Origin: Marinobacter zhejiangensis
GTDB taxonomy: Bacteria > Pseudomonadota > Gammaproteobacteria > Pseudomonadales > Oleiphilaceae
DNA length: 64,000 bases
NCBI RefSeq assembly: GCF_900114775.1
Contig: NZ_FOUE01000006.1
Coordinates: 124,001-188,000, forward strand
Reading direction: 5' to 3'
The notes below the pieces were generated by a model. That model was given only the letters and a program-made list of their open reading frames with translations, made no database searches and was not told the origin of the DNA. The stretch's first letter is position 1, and every line of letters begins with the position of its first letter. Below, in pieces: positions 25,681-34,593 of this stretch. The position numbers were made by a program, and so were the translations under genes.

Positions 25681-26226
25681 TTACCTTCCCAGCAATTCCA
25701 ACATCGCCTTTTTCGGCCAGATAAATCCCTTACCCTTCACCGTACACGGTCGCTCCGCCAGCCAGACGCCGGTGCTGTAGGGCGCCAGGTCGGTAATCGA
25801 CAGGTTGTCGTACCAGACCTGGTGTTCCAGATCCTGCTTCATCTGGTTCATCGTGCCCTGCACGGAGCGGTCGCACTCCGTGTCACACACCAACGGCCCG
25901 AGCGCACCCGCAGCGACCTCCATCTGAGCGTCATTGGCCCCCGCCTTGAGCAGGGTGTTCATCAGGGCATCCTGAAACCACCAGTCCAGATCGGCAAAAT
26001 CCGGTTTGGTCAGGCAGGTGGCCAGCACCGGGAACCGGGTGGCGTCGTGGATAAACAGCACACAGTTGCGGCGCTGGATGGTGAGCAGGTTGGCGTGCCA
26101 GCCACTGAGCAGGCTCTCGGCCTCGTCGTTGGCGGCGAGGGGCAGTGGCCGCTTGCCGTTCAGCCTGCCGGCGCTGGTCAGTGGGAGTTTGGCGAGGAGC
26201 TTTTTGGTGCAGCGGAGGTGGATCAT
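25681..26226 (-). CDS. DUF6933-like protein
   Basis: 181 aa. The opening MIHLRCTKKLLAKL and the Trp/Asp-rich middle (WHANLLTIQRRNCVLFIHDATRFPVL; FADLDWWFQDALMNTLLKAG) fit the DUF6933 family, a set of uncharacterised proteins common on mobile and accessory DNA. There are no catalytic motifs, TMs or signal peptide. The ATG at 26226 is used; the TTG before it is less likely. It is located between the NTase-like pair and the yafNO pair inside the hsd locus. A defence role is possible only by location. Confidence 0.7.
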   Translation of the reverse strand: MIHLRCTKKLLAKLPLTSAGRLNGKRPLPLAANDEAESLLSGWHANLLTIQRRNCVLFIHDATRFPVLATCLTKPDFADLDWWFQDALMNTLLKAGANDAQMEVAAGALGPLVCDTECDRSVQGTMNQMKQDLEHQVWYDNLSITDLAPYSTGVWLAERPCTVKGKGFIWPKKAMLELLGR

Positions 26227-26325
26227 CAATTAGCCGACGTCATGCCAGTATCTGGGATTAGGGTCCTTATTGCTTTTGGATTGTGGTGTCCAGTTTTCCA
26301 TCGGCTCAAGTCCCTCTCGAACATG

Positions 26326-26350
26326 AGCTGTCGCAAATTTTGCGACAGCT
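26326..26350. repeat. 25-bp perfect palindrome upstream of the DUF6933 gene
   Basis: Two 12-bp arms (AGCTGTCGCAAA / TTTGCGACAGCT) around one T, in the 250-bp gap between the 306-aa gene and the DUF6933 gene. No T-run flanks either side, so a regulator site or remnant of a mobile element is more likely than a terminator. Nothing else recognisable lies in 26227-26476. Confidence 0.55.
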
Positions 26351-26476
26351 GGGCTCAGCACCACTCAGTCGTGCCCCACTTTACCAAAATCATCGTGCTC
26401 ACTCGCCCCTCGGTTCCAGTTGCGATGAAATGAGGTATCACTTACCTTTCAGCAGGTTATGAGCTTCTAAACAAGG

Positions 26477-27397
26477 TTATGGCATTAATGGTGAAATATC
26501 CGCTAGTGCCGACAGCGTGTAACGTGGTTGCCCTCGGCCGACCTGCATGATTTTCAGCGTTACTTTCACAGGCTTATGCAACCACTCCCGGTTCAGCACA
26601 TCCGCATCATCGACAGTCTGATCGACCTTGCCTCGAACCAGCGTGCCGTCTTTCGCACAACTGAACTCAAACGTCCTGCCCGCTGGAAGTACACCCTGAA
26701 ATTCCCCTTCAAAGGTTTCCGTGGACTCCCGGATATTGTCCTCCTTCAACCGCAAACTGGAGGACTTGAGCTGATCGAAGTTCTGGTAACTGAAGGCATG
26801 TTCACCGAACTCGAGAGCGCACCAGGCTTGTTGCTGTACCAGCAAGTCGAGGAAGTCATGAACCTTTTTGACAGAGCGGGGATGGATTTCATCGATCAAC
26901 TCAGCCACGTCGTCGTCACTGCCGATTGCCGCCAACCGGAATAACGATTCGATCTTCTCCATGGCATCCGCCGACTGGGCCAACTCCGGAAACAGACTGG
27001 ACTCCTGAGACGGCAGCTCAAATTCAAACCCGAACGAGCCAATGGCGGTGCCGGTGATCAGCAGTTGATGTTTGTCTTTATTGGGTAAGGGGCCGATGTG
27101 CTTGAGATTCTCGGCCAGCCCTGCGGCAACTGCAACAAAGGCATCCGAGAAAGCGCCAGCGGCTTTGGCACCGAAGTCTGCGGCTATCCCGTAGCTTCCC
27201 AGTACCGGCTTGCCCCGAAAGGTCAACTTCGCTTTCTTTTCCATGGACGGCTTGGGGGTGCGTTCCAGTGCGGATTTCACCGACTCGAGCCGAGCCTCAA
27301 GACTCATTCGCTCAATGACATTTTCTTCCGGAATCTCCGCAAGCATGGATTCGAGTTGCCAGGCTTCGGAACTCAGAGAGGTATAGTTGTTACCCAT
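26477..27397 (-). CDS. uncharacterised protein paired with the NTase-like gene
   Basis: 306 aa, family not recognised. The N-terminal ~55 residues are a charged coiled-coil (EENVIERMSLEARLESVKSALERT). An alpha/beta middle with FRGKPVLGSYGIAADFGAKAAGAFSDAF follows, and the C-terminal ~80 residues look like a small beta-barrel (GEFQGVLPAGRTFEFSCAKDGTLVRGKV). The ATG at 27397 overlaps the upstream NTase-like gene by 8 bp with a GGAGGT site inside that gene, so expression is tightly coupled. The pair behaves like a two-gene module such as toxin/antitoxin, but the function is unknown. Confidence 0.68.
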   Translation of the reverse strand: MGNNYTSLSSEAWQLESMLAEIPEENVIERMSLEARLESVKSALERTPKPSMEKKAKLTFRGKPVLGSYGIAADFGAKAAGAFSDAFVAVAAGLAENLKHIGPLPNKDKHQLLITGTAIGSFGFEFELPSQESSLFPELAQSADAMEKIESLFRLAAIGSDDDVAELIDEIHPRSVKKVHDFLDLLVQQQAWCALEFGEHAFSYQNFDQLKSSSLRLKEDNIRESTETFEGEFQGVLPAGRTFEFSCAKDGTLVRGKVDQTVDDADVLNREWLHKPVKVTLKIMQVGRGQPRYTLSALADISPLMP

Positions 27398-27974
27398 GGT
27401 CCAAACCTCCTTTGGCGAGCAGTACCTGCGTTGCGGCAGCGTCCTGATCCGGGGCCAGGCTCACTTGCACGAAGCCTTTCCAGAGACCGTCCCGGCGATG
27501 GGACCACAGGCTGTACCAATAGGAAATCTGCTTGACCATGGGTGAACTCAGCGGCTGTCCCAGAATTGAAAAGTACGCATCTACATTATAAACCTGCTTG
27601 AGGCGTGAGTGATCAAACAGGGTTTGGGCACGGCCTGCCAACGACCCTTGCGTTTCCCCGGCAGGAAGATAAAAAAACGTCACCACATCCACATCCCGTG
27701 GCGCCCGCCCTTCCGTCACCTCGACCTGTTCCATGAAACTGCCATCCAGCCACTGGAAGCCCTGCACCACACCGGCTTGATGTAGTGCCTGCCGAAAATC
27801 CAGCAGGCCCGAGAGAATGGCGCGACGTTCGGGTGTGGTTCCCAACTGCTCACAAAACTGAGCCAGTTCGACCTGATAGGGCGAACGGTCAGCACTGGTT
27901 CCGTCCGCGCCAGGCCGGATGGGCGGTACAATACCGACACTCGTCCAGCCAGGTATGGGTTGTTGCAAGGTCAT
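27390..27974 (-). CDS. nucleotidyltransferase-like protein (DUF6932-type)
   Basis: 194 aa. The core LDGSFMEQVEVTEGRAPRDVDVVTFFYLP contains the GSF-x(n)-DxD arrangement of minimal nucleotidyltransferases (GS for nucleotide binding, Asp-Val-Asp for metal), as in DUF6932-like proteins. The rest is helical with a basic tail (WSHRRDGLWKGFVQV). MNT-type enzymes in defence loci modify RNA or partner proteins with nucleotides; the substrate here is unknown. The start at 27974 has AAGGA eight bases upstream. It lies 95 bp after hsdS and overlaps the 306-aa partner. Confidence 0.7.
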   Translation of the reverse strand: MTLQQPIPGWTSVGIVPPIRPGADGTSADRSPYQVELAQFCEQLGTTPERRAILSGLLDFRQALHQAGVVQGFQWLDGSFMEQVEVTEGRAPRDVDVVTFFYLPAGETQGSLAGRAQTLFDHSRLKQVYNVDAYFSILGQPLSSPMVKQISYWYSLWSHRRDGLWKGFVQVSLAPDQDAAATQVLLAKGGLDHG

Positions 27975-28069
27975 CCAAAAATCCTTTTTCGGTGATTAAT
28001 TATTTGTTGGAAACAGACTAATACGCAGCCCGAGGTTTGGAAAGTCGGCCATACAGCCCGCGGGGCATG

Positions 28070-29389
28070 TCACAGCACCTCCGCCACCTGCCGTTCCGCC
28101 TCCGGCACCCGGAGTTCGCCTGAGAGGAGTTTGGGGAGGAGAGTGTCGCGGAGGCTGCCAAGCGCGCTGCTTTCATCTCGCAACGCCTTACAACGGGCGA
28201 AGATAGCCTCGACCTGATTGGAGTAGTGACCAAGAGCTTCTTCTGGTGGAACAACCAACTTCGTCGCGTAAACAACATTCCGGTTAACACCGGGAACAGC
28301 CGAATCAGCTCCCATTGACTTTATGTCAACCAGCTTTAGGGCTTGGAATACCCAATGAAGTGGAAGGTGTGATTTGTTGGCCACGTGAAAAACGGTATCG
28401 ATTGGAAAACAGTCTTCTTCCACCCAATACAACGAGCCAACAGTACCCTTTCTTCCAACAATAATGCTAGGCCCCTGAACAAGCGAGGCATTGTGATATC
28501 CCGACAGTCCACCTGAACCATACACAGGGACGCTTCCTTCAATCCTTTTGGTCGCAGGTAACGATTTGCCATACGCGAGCTCGATCAAATTGCCTATAGG
28601 CTCAACCCCCCACCCCTCCGGCACCCACCCCAACGCCTCGGTAAACACAAACCGATCCGGAAACTGATTGCGAATGGACTCGGGCAGCGGCTGGCGCTGG
28701 TCGCCCAGGGCGGCCCTGGCCTGGGCGCGGGCTTGCAGGGGGTCCGGAATGGGGTTGCCGGCGGCGAGGGCGTTGTCGATCACCGGGTCGAAATCCACAA
28801 ACCAGCTTTTGAACAGGGCCTGGGCCATGGATTCTAGGGTGGTGTTGATTTGGCGGTTTAGGGTGATTTTGTCCTCTAGAGAGCCAAGAACTTGAGCAAT
28901 TGCAGCTTGCTCGCCCAATGGGGGAACTACAATTGGAAGCTTTTTCAAATCAGCGCCAGTAATTCCCGCTACTGCGACTTGACGGAGAATTGAGCCAATC
29001 AAATGCCGACCGCGCGGGGAAAGAAAGAAATAATACAGATACTCAGAAAGCGCCTTTGCTTGGTCAGGCCTAGCCCGGATTATTGAAGACTCAAACGTTG
29101 TGCACTCTTTTATTTCTTTAACAATCGAACACTTACCAGCCCCTTCAGCAGTAAGCGATCTCCGGGCGAATAATAAATCCCCCGCCTTGAGCGTTGCTTT
29201 TTTGATTTCGTTCTCGGTTAATTCAACTCGTTTCATAGGCACATCGAAAAGTCTGGGGAATCCGAATAACTCCCCCATATTTACAATCTTTGCGCCTGAT
29301 CCATGAAACTCCTTCTTTTTATAGATCCCGTTCCGCACGGGCTCCGACAATAGGTCCTCGAAAGGGACTTCCAGCCACTCACTCCCCAT
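28070..29389 (-). CDS. hsdS: type I restriction-modification specificity subunit
   Basis: 439 aa. It determines the bipartite DNA target. Two target-recognition domains are separated by conserved helical spacers: TRD1 about residues 1-150, spacer 1 with PPLGEQAAIAQVLGSLEDKITLNRQINTTLE, TRD2 about residues 250-380, spacer 2 with PPEEALGHYSNQVEAIFARCKAL ending LLPKLLSGELRV. The ATG at 29389 lies 11 bases inside the end of hsdM (the TTG two codons earlier is less likely). Its AT-richer TRD1 contrasts with its GC-rich spacers, as usual for horizontally reshuffled specificity domains. Confidence 0.93.
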   Translation of the reverse strand: MGSEWLEVPFEDLLSEPVRNGIYKKKEFHGSGAKIVNMGELFGFPRLFDVPMKRVELTENEIKKATLKAGDLLFARRSLTAEGAGKCSIVKEIKECTTFESSIIRARPDQAKALSEYLYYFFLSPRGRHLIGSILRQVAVAGITGADLKKLPIVVPPLGEQAAIAQVLGSLEDKITLNRQINTTLESMAQALFKSWFVDFDPVIDNALAAGNPIPDPLQARAQARAALGDQRQPLPESIRNQFPDRFVFTEALGWVPEGWGVEPIGNLIELAYGKSLPATKRIEGSVPVYGSGGLSGYHNASLVQGPSIIVGRKGTVGSLYWVEEDCFPIDTVFHVANKSHLPLHWVFQALKLVDIKSMGADSAVPGVNRNVVYATKLVVPPEEALGHYSNQVEAIFARCKALRDESSALGSLRDTLLPKLLSGELRVPEAERQVAEVL

Positions 29390-30953
29390 ACCCAAGCCCC
29401 TCCAGATTCTCCCGAATCACCGCATCCAGTTTATCCCCTGCCGCCATCTGCCGGTACAGGGTCTGGGTCAGGTCCTTCATCTTTTCCTCGAAGGGGATGC
29501 CGTCGTCCTCAATCTCTGCCGCGCCCACGTATCGGCCGGGGGTGAGTACGTAGTCGTTGGCCTGGATGTCGTCACGGGTGACGGACTTGCAGTAGCCGGG
29601 CACGTCCTCGTAGTCGCCGTCTTTCGCTTCGCCCCGCCAGGCGTGGTAGGTGCGGGCGATGTGGGCGATGTCGTCGGCCGTAAGTTCCTTGTGGATGCGG
29701 CTGGTCATGGAGCCCATATTACGGGCGTCGATGAACAGGGTTTCGCCCTGGCGGTTGCGGTGGTTGCTGTCGTTGTGGCCGGGGATGGTCTGGGCCTGTT
29801 TGTTCTTGGTGAGGAACCACAGGCACACCGGAATCTGGGTGGTGTAGAACAGCTGGCCGGGCAGTGCGATCATGCAGTCCACCAGATCGTTCTCGATGAT
29901 CTTCTGGCGAATGGCGCCCTCACCCTTGGTGTTGGTGGACATGGAACCGTTGGCCATGACAAAGCCCGCCGTGCCATGCTCGGAGAGCTTGGAGATCATG
30001 TGCAGAATCCAGGCGTAGTTGGCATTGCCCACCGGGGGCACTTCGTAGCCGGCCCAGCGTGGGTCGTCAGTGAGTTCGTCCGCCGTCCGCCACTGGTCCA
30101 GGTTGAACGGCGGGTTGGCCATGATGAAATCGGCCTTGAGGTCCGGGTGCTGATCCTTGAAGAAGCTGTCCGCCGGTACCTCGCCGAGGTTGCCGGCAAT
30201 GCCCCGGATGGCCAGGTTCATCTTCGCCAGTTTGTAGGTGGTGGCGGTGTATTCCTGGCCGTAGATGGAGATGTCTTTCTGGTTGCCCTGATGGCTCTCC
30301 ACGAACTTCACCGACTGCACGAACATCCCGCCGGAGCCGCAGCAGGGGTCGTAGATCTTGCCCTGGTAGGGCTCGATCATCTCGGCAATCAGGTTAACCA
30401 CGCACTTGGGGGTATAGAACTCGCCCCCGCCCTTGCCTTCGGTGGCGGCGAACTTGCCGAGGAAGTATTCGTACACCCGGCCTACTACGTCCTGTTCACG
30501 GTCTTCTACCGTGTCGATGTTGTCGATGGAGTCGATCAACGCCGCCAGTTTGCTGACGTCGATGCCCAGGCGGGAGAAGTAGTTGTCCGGCAGCGCGCCG
30601 CGCAGGGATTTGTTGGTCTTCTCGACGGTGCTCAGGGCGGTGTCGATCTTCAGGGCAATGTCGTCCTGCTTGGCGTGCTTCTGGATATGGGACCAGCGAG
30701 CTTCTTCCGGCAGGTAGAAGACATTCTTCATGGCGTAGAACTCCACCATGCCCACATAATCGCCCTGGCCCTCGTCGATAAGTTCCTGCTTGCGTTCCTC
30801 GAACTTGTCGCTGACGAACTTGAGGAAGATCAGGCTGAGCACCACGTGCTTGTACTCGGAGGACTCAACCGTGCCCCGAAGCTTGTCGGCGGTGTCCCAG
30901 AGGGTTTGCTCGAAGCTTTTGGTGGACTTCTTGGCGGCGGGTGTTCTGGCCAT
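29379..30953 (-). CDS. hsdM: type I restriction-modification N6-adenine methyltransferase
   Basis: 524 aa. The N-terminal helical HsdM domain (residues ~1-140) is followed by the catalytic domain with GGEFYTPKCVVNLIAEMI, the SAM-binding DPCCGSGGMF and the catalytic NPPF (MANPPFNLDQW). Two copies with one HsdS methylate adenine in each target half-site. It is first in the hsdM-hsdS transcript and is divergent from the HAD phosphatase gene, with 136 bp between them. The length is typical. Confidence 0.96.
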   Translation of the reverse strand: MARTPAAKKSTKSFEQTLWDTADKLRGTVESSEYKHVVLSLIFLKFVSDKFEERKQELIDEGQGDYVGMVEFYAMKNVFYLPEEARWSHIQKHAKQDDIALKIDTALSTVEKTNKSLRGALPDNYFSRLGIDVSKLAALIDSIDNIDTVEDREQDVVGRVYEYFLGKFAATEGKGGGEFYTPKCVVNLIAEMIEPYQGKIYDPCCGSGGMFVQSVKFVESHQGNQKDISIYGQEYTATTYKLAKMNLAIRGIAGNLGEVPADSFFKDQHPDLKADFIMANPPFNLDQWRTADELTDDPRWAGYEVPPVGNANYAWILHMISKLSEHGTAGFVMANGSMSTNTKGEGAIRQKIIENDLVDCMIALPGQLFYTTQIPVCLWFLTKNKQAQTIPGHNDSNHRNRQGETLFIDARNMGSMTSRIHKELTADDIAHIARTYHAWRGEAKDGDYEDVPGYCKSVTRDDIQANDYVLTPGRYVGAAEIEDDGIPFEEKMKDLTQTLYRQMAAGDKLDAVIRENLEGLGYGE

Positions 30954-31089
30954 AAACTGCCTTCTTATGGAGGTGCGAAAAGTTGAGGGGCATTGTTGCG
31001 TTTGCTGGAGAGTGGATCAAGCCCGGAGAACTGTCACACGCCGGTAATACACCTCCGCGACAATCTGGTGTATACCAAAGGAGTGAGAC

Positions 31090-31752
31090 ATGCTTGCCGT
31101 ATTTGACCTGGATGAAACCCTGATTCGCGGAGACAGCTCTCAACTGTTTACCCACTTTCTGCGCGACCAGGGGATTGATAACACTGCCGATGTTGAGGCC
31201 AAGGATCAGGCCTTTATGGCCGCGTACCACGCCGGCGAACTGGACCTGGAAGATTATATGACCTTCAGCCTGGCACCCCTGAAAGGCTGGCGCCGGCCAG
31301 AGGTGACCGAACTGGTCGAGGAGTTTGTGAGCACCATCATCCAGCCACTGGTGCTGCCAACAGGCCGCGAGCGGGTGGAGTGGCACAAAGGCCAGGGGCA
31401 TGAGGTGCTGATTATTTCCGCCACCGGCGAGCACCTGGTGTCTCCCATTGCCGCAACCCTGGGTATTGGCGAGGGCATTGGTGTCCAGCTGGAGTGGCAG
31501 GATGACACCCTTACCGGCGCCATCGGCCAACGCCGGCCATTCCGCGATGGCAAGATCAATGCACTGCAACAATGGCTGTCCGGACGCGCGTCCACGCCCG
31601 AAAAAGTCTGGTTCTACTCAGACTCCCACAACGACCTGCCGTTGCTGAAGCATGTTGATCACCCGGTGGCCATGAACCCAGACCCGCAGCTGGCGTCCCA
31701 TGCCCGCGCCCATCGCTGGCCAATCCTGATTGATGAGTCCGTAAGGGCATGA
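31090..31752 (+). CDS. HAD-IB family phosphatase (SerB-like)
   Basis: 220 aa. The nucleophile motif DLDETLIRGDSS starts at residue 5. Motif II is in LIISATGE, the Lys is in RPFRDGKINAL, and motif III/IV is YSDSHNDLPLL. This is the HAD-IB hydrolase pattern of phosphoserine or histidinol-phosphate phosphatases, with a helical C1 cap at residues ~15-85. The exact substrate is not readable. The start ATG at 31090 has GGAG upstream. It stands alone between hsdM (divergent) and the DMT transporter (convergent). Confidence 0.88.
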   Translation: MLAVFDLDETLIRGDSSQLFTHFLRDQGIDNTADVEAKDQAFMAAYHAGELDLEDYMTFSLAPLKGWRRPEVTELVEEFVSTIIQPLVLPTGRERVEWHKGQGHEVLIISATGEHLVSPIAATLGIGEGIGVQLEWQDDTLTGAIGQRRPFRDGKINALQQWLSGRASTPEKVWFYSDSHNDLPLLKHVDHPVAMNPDPQLASHARAHRWPILIDESVRA

Positions 31753-31901
31753 CCCTGCGCTTTCTCAACCTCGCCCAGACTCACCTTCGCAGCGGGGCTT
31801 TCATCAAAGTGACGGCCCTGCGTGAGCGGTCGCCGGCTTCCCCGGAGCGAGCGGCCCGTCGCCGCCGCCCCGCGGGCCTTCCCATTGCCCTGTCCCCAGA
31901 C

Positions 31902-32807
31902 CTACCCCAGCACCACCAGCAGTAGCCCGGCCAGAATGACCGCAACGCCCAGCAGTTTGGGCGGGTGCAGCTTCTCCCCAAGGAAATACCAGCCCATGGC
32001 CACACCCATAGGAATGCTGATCTGGCGGAAGGCCACCACGTAGCTGACATCCTCGACGTAAGCCATCGCCCACACCACCAGCGCATAGGTACCCAGCATC
32101 AGGGTTCCGGCGGCCATGGTACTCGGCCAACTGGCCCACATCCGCCGCCAATGCTGACGTTCCGCAGCCTGCAGGGACAACCCCAGACTGAGCCACAGCA
32201 CCGTCGCCCCTGCCTGGAGGATGACAAACACCAGGGCCACTTCGCCGTCCAGCCAATGGCCTTGCAACAGGTCACGCATGTGTGACGTTGCGGCGTCATC
32301 AACGATGGAATAACCGGCGGTACTGGCAGCGGTCAACAGCGCAAACAGAGTGGCCAGGTTACGATAGTTGTTGAGACTGAAATCCCGGAACCGCTGCATC
32401 GGCAGCACCACACAACCGGCCACAATCATCACAATCCCAAACACCGCCGGGACGGTAATCCGTTCTGCAGTGCCAAGGAAGATTGCGCCCACCAGCAGGA
32501 TCAGCAGTGGGGAGGAGCGAGCCAACGGATAAACCACCGACAGCTCACCATGACGATAGGCGGCGGCGAGGAAACTGAGGTAGGAAGCCTGAAACAGCCC
32601 ACTCAGGGCCACCAGCCACCAGAGCCGGGCATCCAGCCCCACCAGCATTCCGGAGTACCAGACCAGCACCGGCAGGGTGATGACCACACTCCACAAGGTG
32701 CTGTGCCAGAAGAATGCGGCGCTGGGGCTGACTTTCTTGCCAAACAGATTCCAGCCCGCATGGGCCAGGGCTGAAATCAGGACAATGATAATTGCGGACA
32801 GGGTCAT
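31902..32807 (-). CDS. DMT/EamA-family transporter
   Basis: 301 aa with ten predicted TMs in two EamA halves (residues ~1-140 and ~150-300). The first half has LISALAHAGWNLFGKKVSP; the second carries LMLGTYALVVWAMAYVEDVSYVVAFRQISIPMGVAMGWYFLGEKL, the typical end of such exporters. The substrate is not predictable. It lies 22 bp after the phosphonate permease gene on the same strand and so may be transcribed with the aminoethylphosphonate cluster, though it is not a usual member. Confidence 0.87.
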   Translation of the reverse strand: MTLSAIIIVLISALAHAGWNLFGKKVSPSAAFFWHSTLWSVVITLPVLVWYSGMLVGLDARLWWLVALSGLFQASYLSFLAAAYRHGELSVVYPLARSSPLLILLVGAIFLGTAERITVPAVFGIVMIVAGCVVLPMQRFRDFSLNNYRNLATLFALLTAASTAGYSIVDDAATSHMRDLLQGHWLDGEVALVFVILQAGATVLWLSLGLSLQAAERQHWRRMWASWPSTMAAGTLMLGTYALVVWAMAYVEDVSYVVAFRQISIPMGVAMGWYFLGEKLHPPKLLGVAVILAGLLLVVLG

Positions 32808-32829
32808 CGGGAGGCCCCGGGCTGCGGAA

Positions 32830-34548
32830 TCACTCCGTGCCCTGACGCCAGGCCCGGGTGGAACGATCCACCCAGTAGCGTAACGCCCCCTGGATCAGCT
32901 TGGCACCAGCGCAGGTCACCGTGATCAGCACCGCCATCGCGGCCGCCGGAGCGATGTCGCCAGCTTCATCCATGCTCAACACCGCTACTGACGCCAGCTG
33001 CGAGTTCGGGCCGTACAGGAACACCACCGCCGAGACCGTGGTCATGGCATTCACGAACAGGTACAGCGCCACATCCAGGATTGCCGGCAGGCACAGCGGC
33101 AGAGTCACGGTGAACAGTACCCGCCAGCGGGACGCCTTGAGGGACTCGCCTACCGCCTCGAACTCTTTATCCAGCTGTTTCAGCGCCGTGACCGCCGTCA
33201 AATGAGACACCGCATAGAAATGGCTAACGGTACAGAGAATGAGGATCAGCAACGATCCATAGATCACGTTCAGCGGGTTGTCCGGGTGGTTGAAGAAGAA
33301 AATGTAGGACAGGCCCAGCACCAGCCCCGGCACCGCCAAAGGCAACAGCGACAGGAACTGGAAAGCACCGGACAACAGCTTCGGCTGGGGAGTACGCTCC
33401 ATCAGCCAGGCATTGAAGAACACCAGGCCAGTACCCACCAGCATGGTGCCCAGCGCCATCTGCAGGCTGTTGATGTAGGCCCCCCAGCCACCGCCGTCCA
33501 TGCGGCCAAACTGATAGTTATTGAGACTCAGGTCCAGGTTGTAGGGCCAAAACTTCACGAACGAGGCATACACAGCCATACCGATAATCGCGAGAATGAA
33601 GATCACGGTCGGGGTCAGCACCATCGCGCCAATGGCATCGCGCTTGCGGTCCACCCGGGGCTTATAGGGCACTGAACGGGCGGTAAAGCTGGCCGACTGC
33701 TTGCGTTGTACATAGCGGTCAGCGAAGAACGCCAGCATCGCCGGCAGCAGCAACAGGACACTGACCACAGCCCCCATCTCGAACTTCTGCTGGCCGATCA
33801 CCTGCTTGTAGATATCCGTGGCCAGTACATCGAACTGGCCACCAATGACCTTGGGCACCCCGAAATCGGTAATCACCAGGGTAAAGACCACGAAAGCGGC
33901 ACTCACCAGGCCGTAACGGGCCCCCGGCACCGTCACCGTCCAGAACGTCCGCCAGGCACTCGCCTTGAGCGCCGTTGCAGCTTCATAGTGACGGCCATCG
34001 GCGTTATCCATCGCCGTCAGCAGGATCATCAGCGCATGGGGAAAGGTCCAGAAACAGGAGCCCATGATAATACCGATAGGGCCATAGATTTCCGCGCCCA
34101 TCAGCCAGTCCTTCAGGACACCCTGATTGCCGAACAGGTACACCAGACTGATCGCAGGCAACAGCGACGGCGCAAGGATCGGCAGCACCAGAACACCCCG
34201 GACCCACCCGGTCATTGGCAGCCGGGTACGGGTCAGTGCCCAGGCCGCCATGAACGCCAGCGACACCACGATGACGGTACTCAAACCGGCCACCCACAGG
34301 GAATTGAAGAACGCCGACTCGATACCGCCGGAACTGAGGTAACGGGCAAAGTTGTCTAAGCCGACAAACTCACCGGCCTTGTTCTCCACACTCTTCGAGA
34401 GCAGCGTATACAGGGGCGCCAGCACCAGCAGTGACAAAACGGCGCAGCCGGCCACCAGCAGGACAGAGAACAGCCAGCGGCCAGACAGTTTCTGGCGCAG
34501 CCCGGTCAGGGACCAGGCGCGGTTGGGGAGCACAGCGGAATCAATCAT
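32830..34548 (-). CDS. 2-aminoethylphosphonate ABC transporter permease (fused, PhnU/PhnV-like)
   Basis: 572 aa, inner-membrane permease with two BPD_transp_1 halves and about twelve TMs. EAA-type loops occur in both: EAATALKASAWRTFWTVTVPGARYG and EAVGESLKASRWRVLFTVTLPLCLP. Iron- and phosphonate-type importers of this shape pair with PhnS and PhnT-like partners; here the two permease halves of Salmonella PhnU and PhnV are in one chain. The start ATG at 34548 is 45 bp after the ATPase gene. Context with phnW and phnX fixes the substrate as 2-aminoethylphosphonate with good probability. Confidence 0.88.
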   Translation of the reverse strand: MIDSAVLPNRAWSLTGLRQKLSGRWLFSVLLVAGCAVLSLLVLAPLYTLLSKSVENKAGEFVGLDNFARYLSSGGIESAFFNSLWVAGLSTVIVVSLAFMAAWALTRTRLPMTGWVRGVLVLPILAPSLLPAISLVYLFGNQGVLKDWLMGAEIYGPIGIIMGSCFWTFPHALMILLTAMDNADGRHYEAATALKASAWRTFWTVTVPGARYGLVSAAFVVFTLVITDFGVPKVIGGQFDVLATDIYKQVIGQQKFEMGAVVSVLLLLPAMLAFFADRYVQRKQSASFTARSVPYKPRVDRKRDAIGAMVLTPTVIFILAIIGMAVYASFVKFWPYNLDLSLNNYQFGRMDGGGWGAYINSLQMALGTMLVGTGLVFFNAWLMERTPQPKLLSGAFQFLSLLPLAVPGLVLGLSYIFFFNHPDNPLNVIYGSLLILILCTVSHFYAVSHLTAVTALKQLDKEFEAVGESLKASRWRVLFTVTLPLCLPAILDVALYLFVNAMTTVSAVVFLYGPNSQLASVAVLSMDEAGDIAPAAAMAVLITVTCAGAKLIQGALRYWVDRSTRAWRQGTE

Positions 34549-34593
34549 GAACGAGTTGTACCAAGGTAAATCAGGTTGCTGAAAACAGGACCG

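Noticed and set aside
29643..30986. 447-aa plus-strand frame opposite hsdM
   Set aside because: Shadow; hsdM motifs are on the minus strand.
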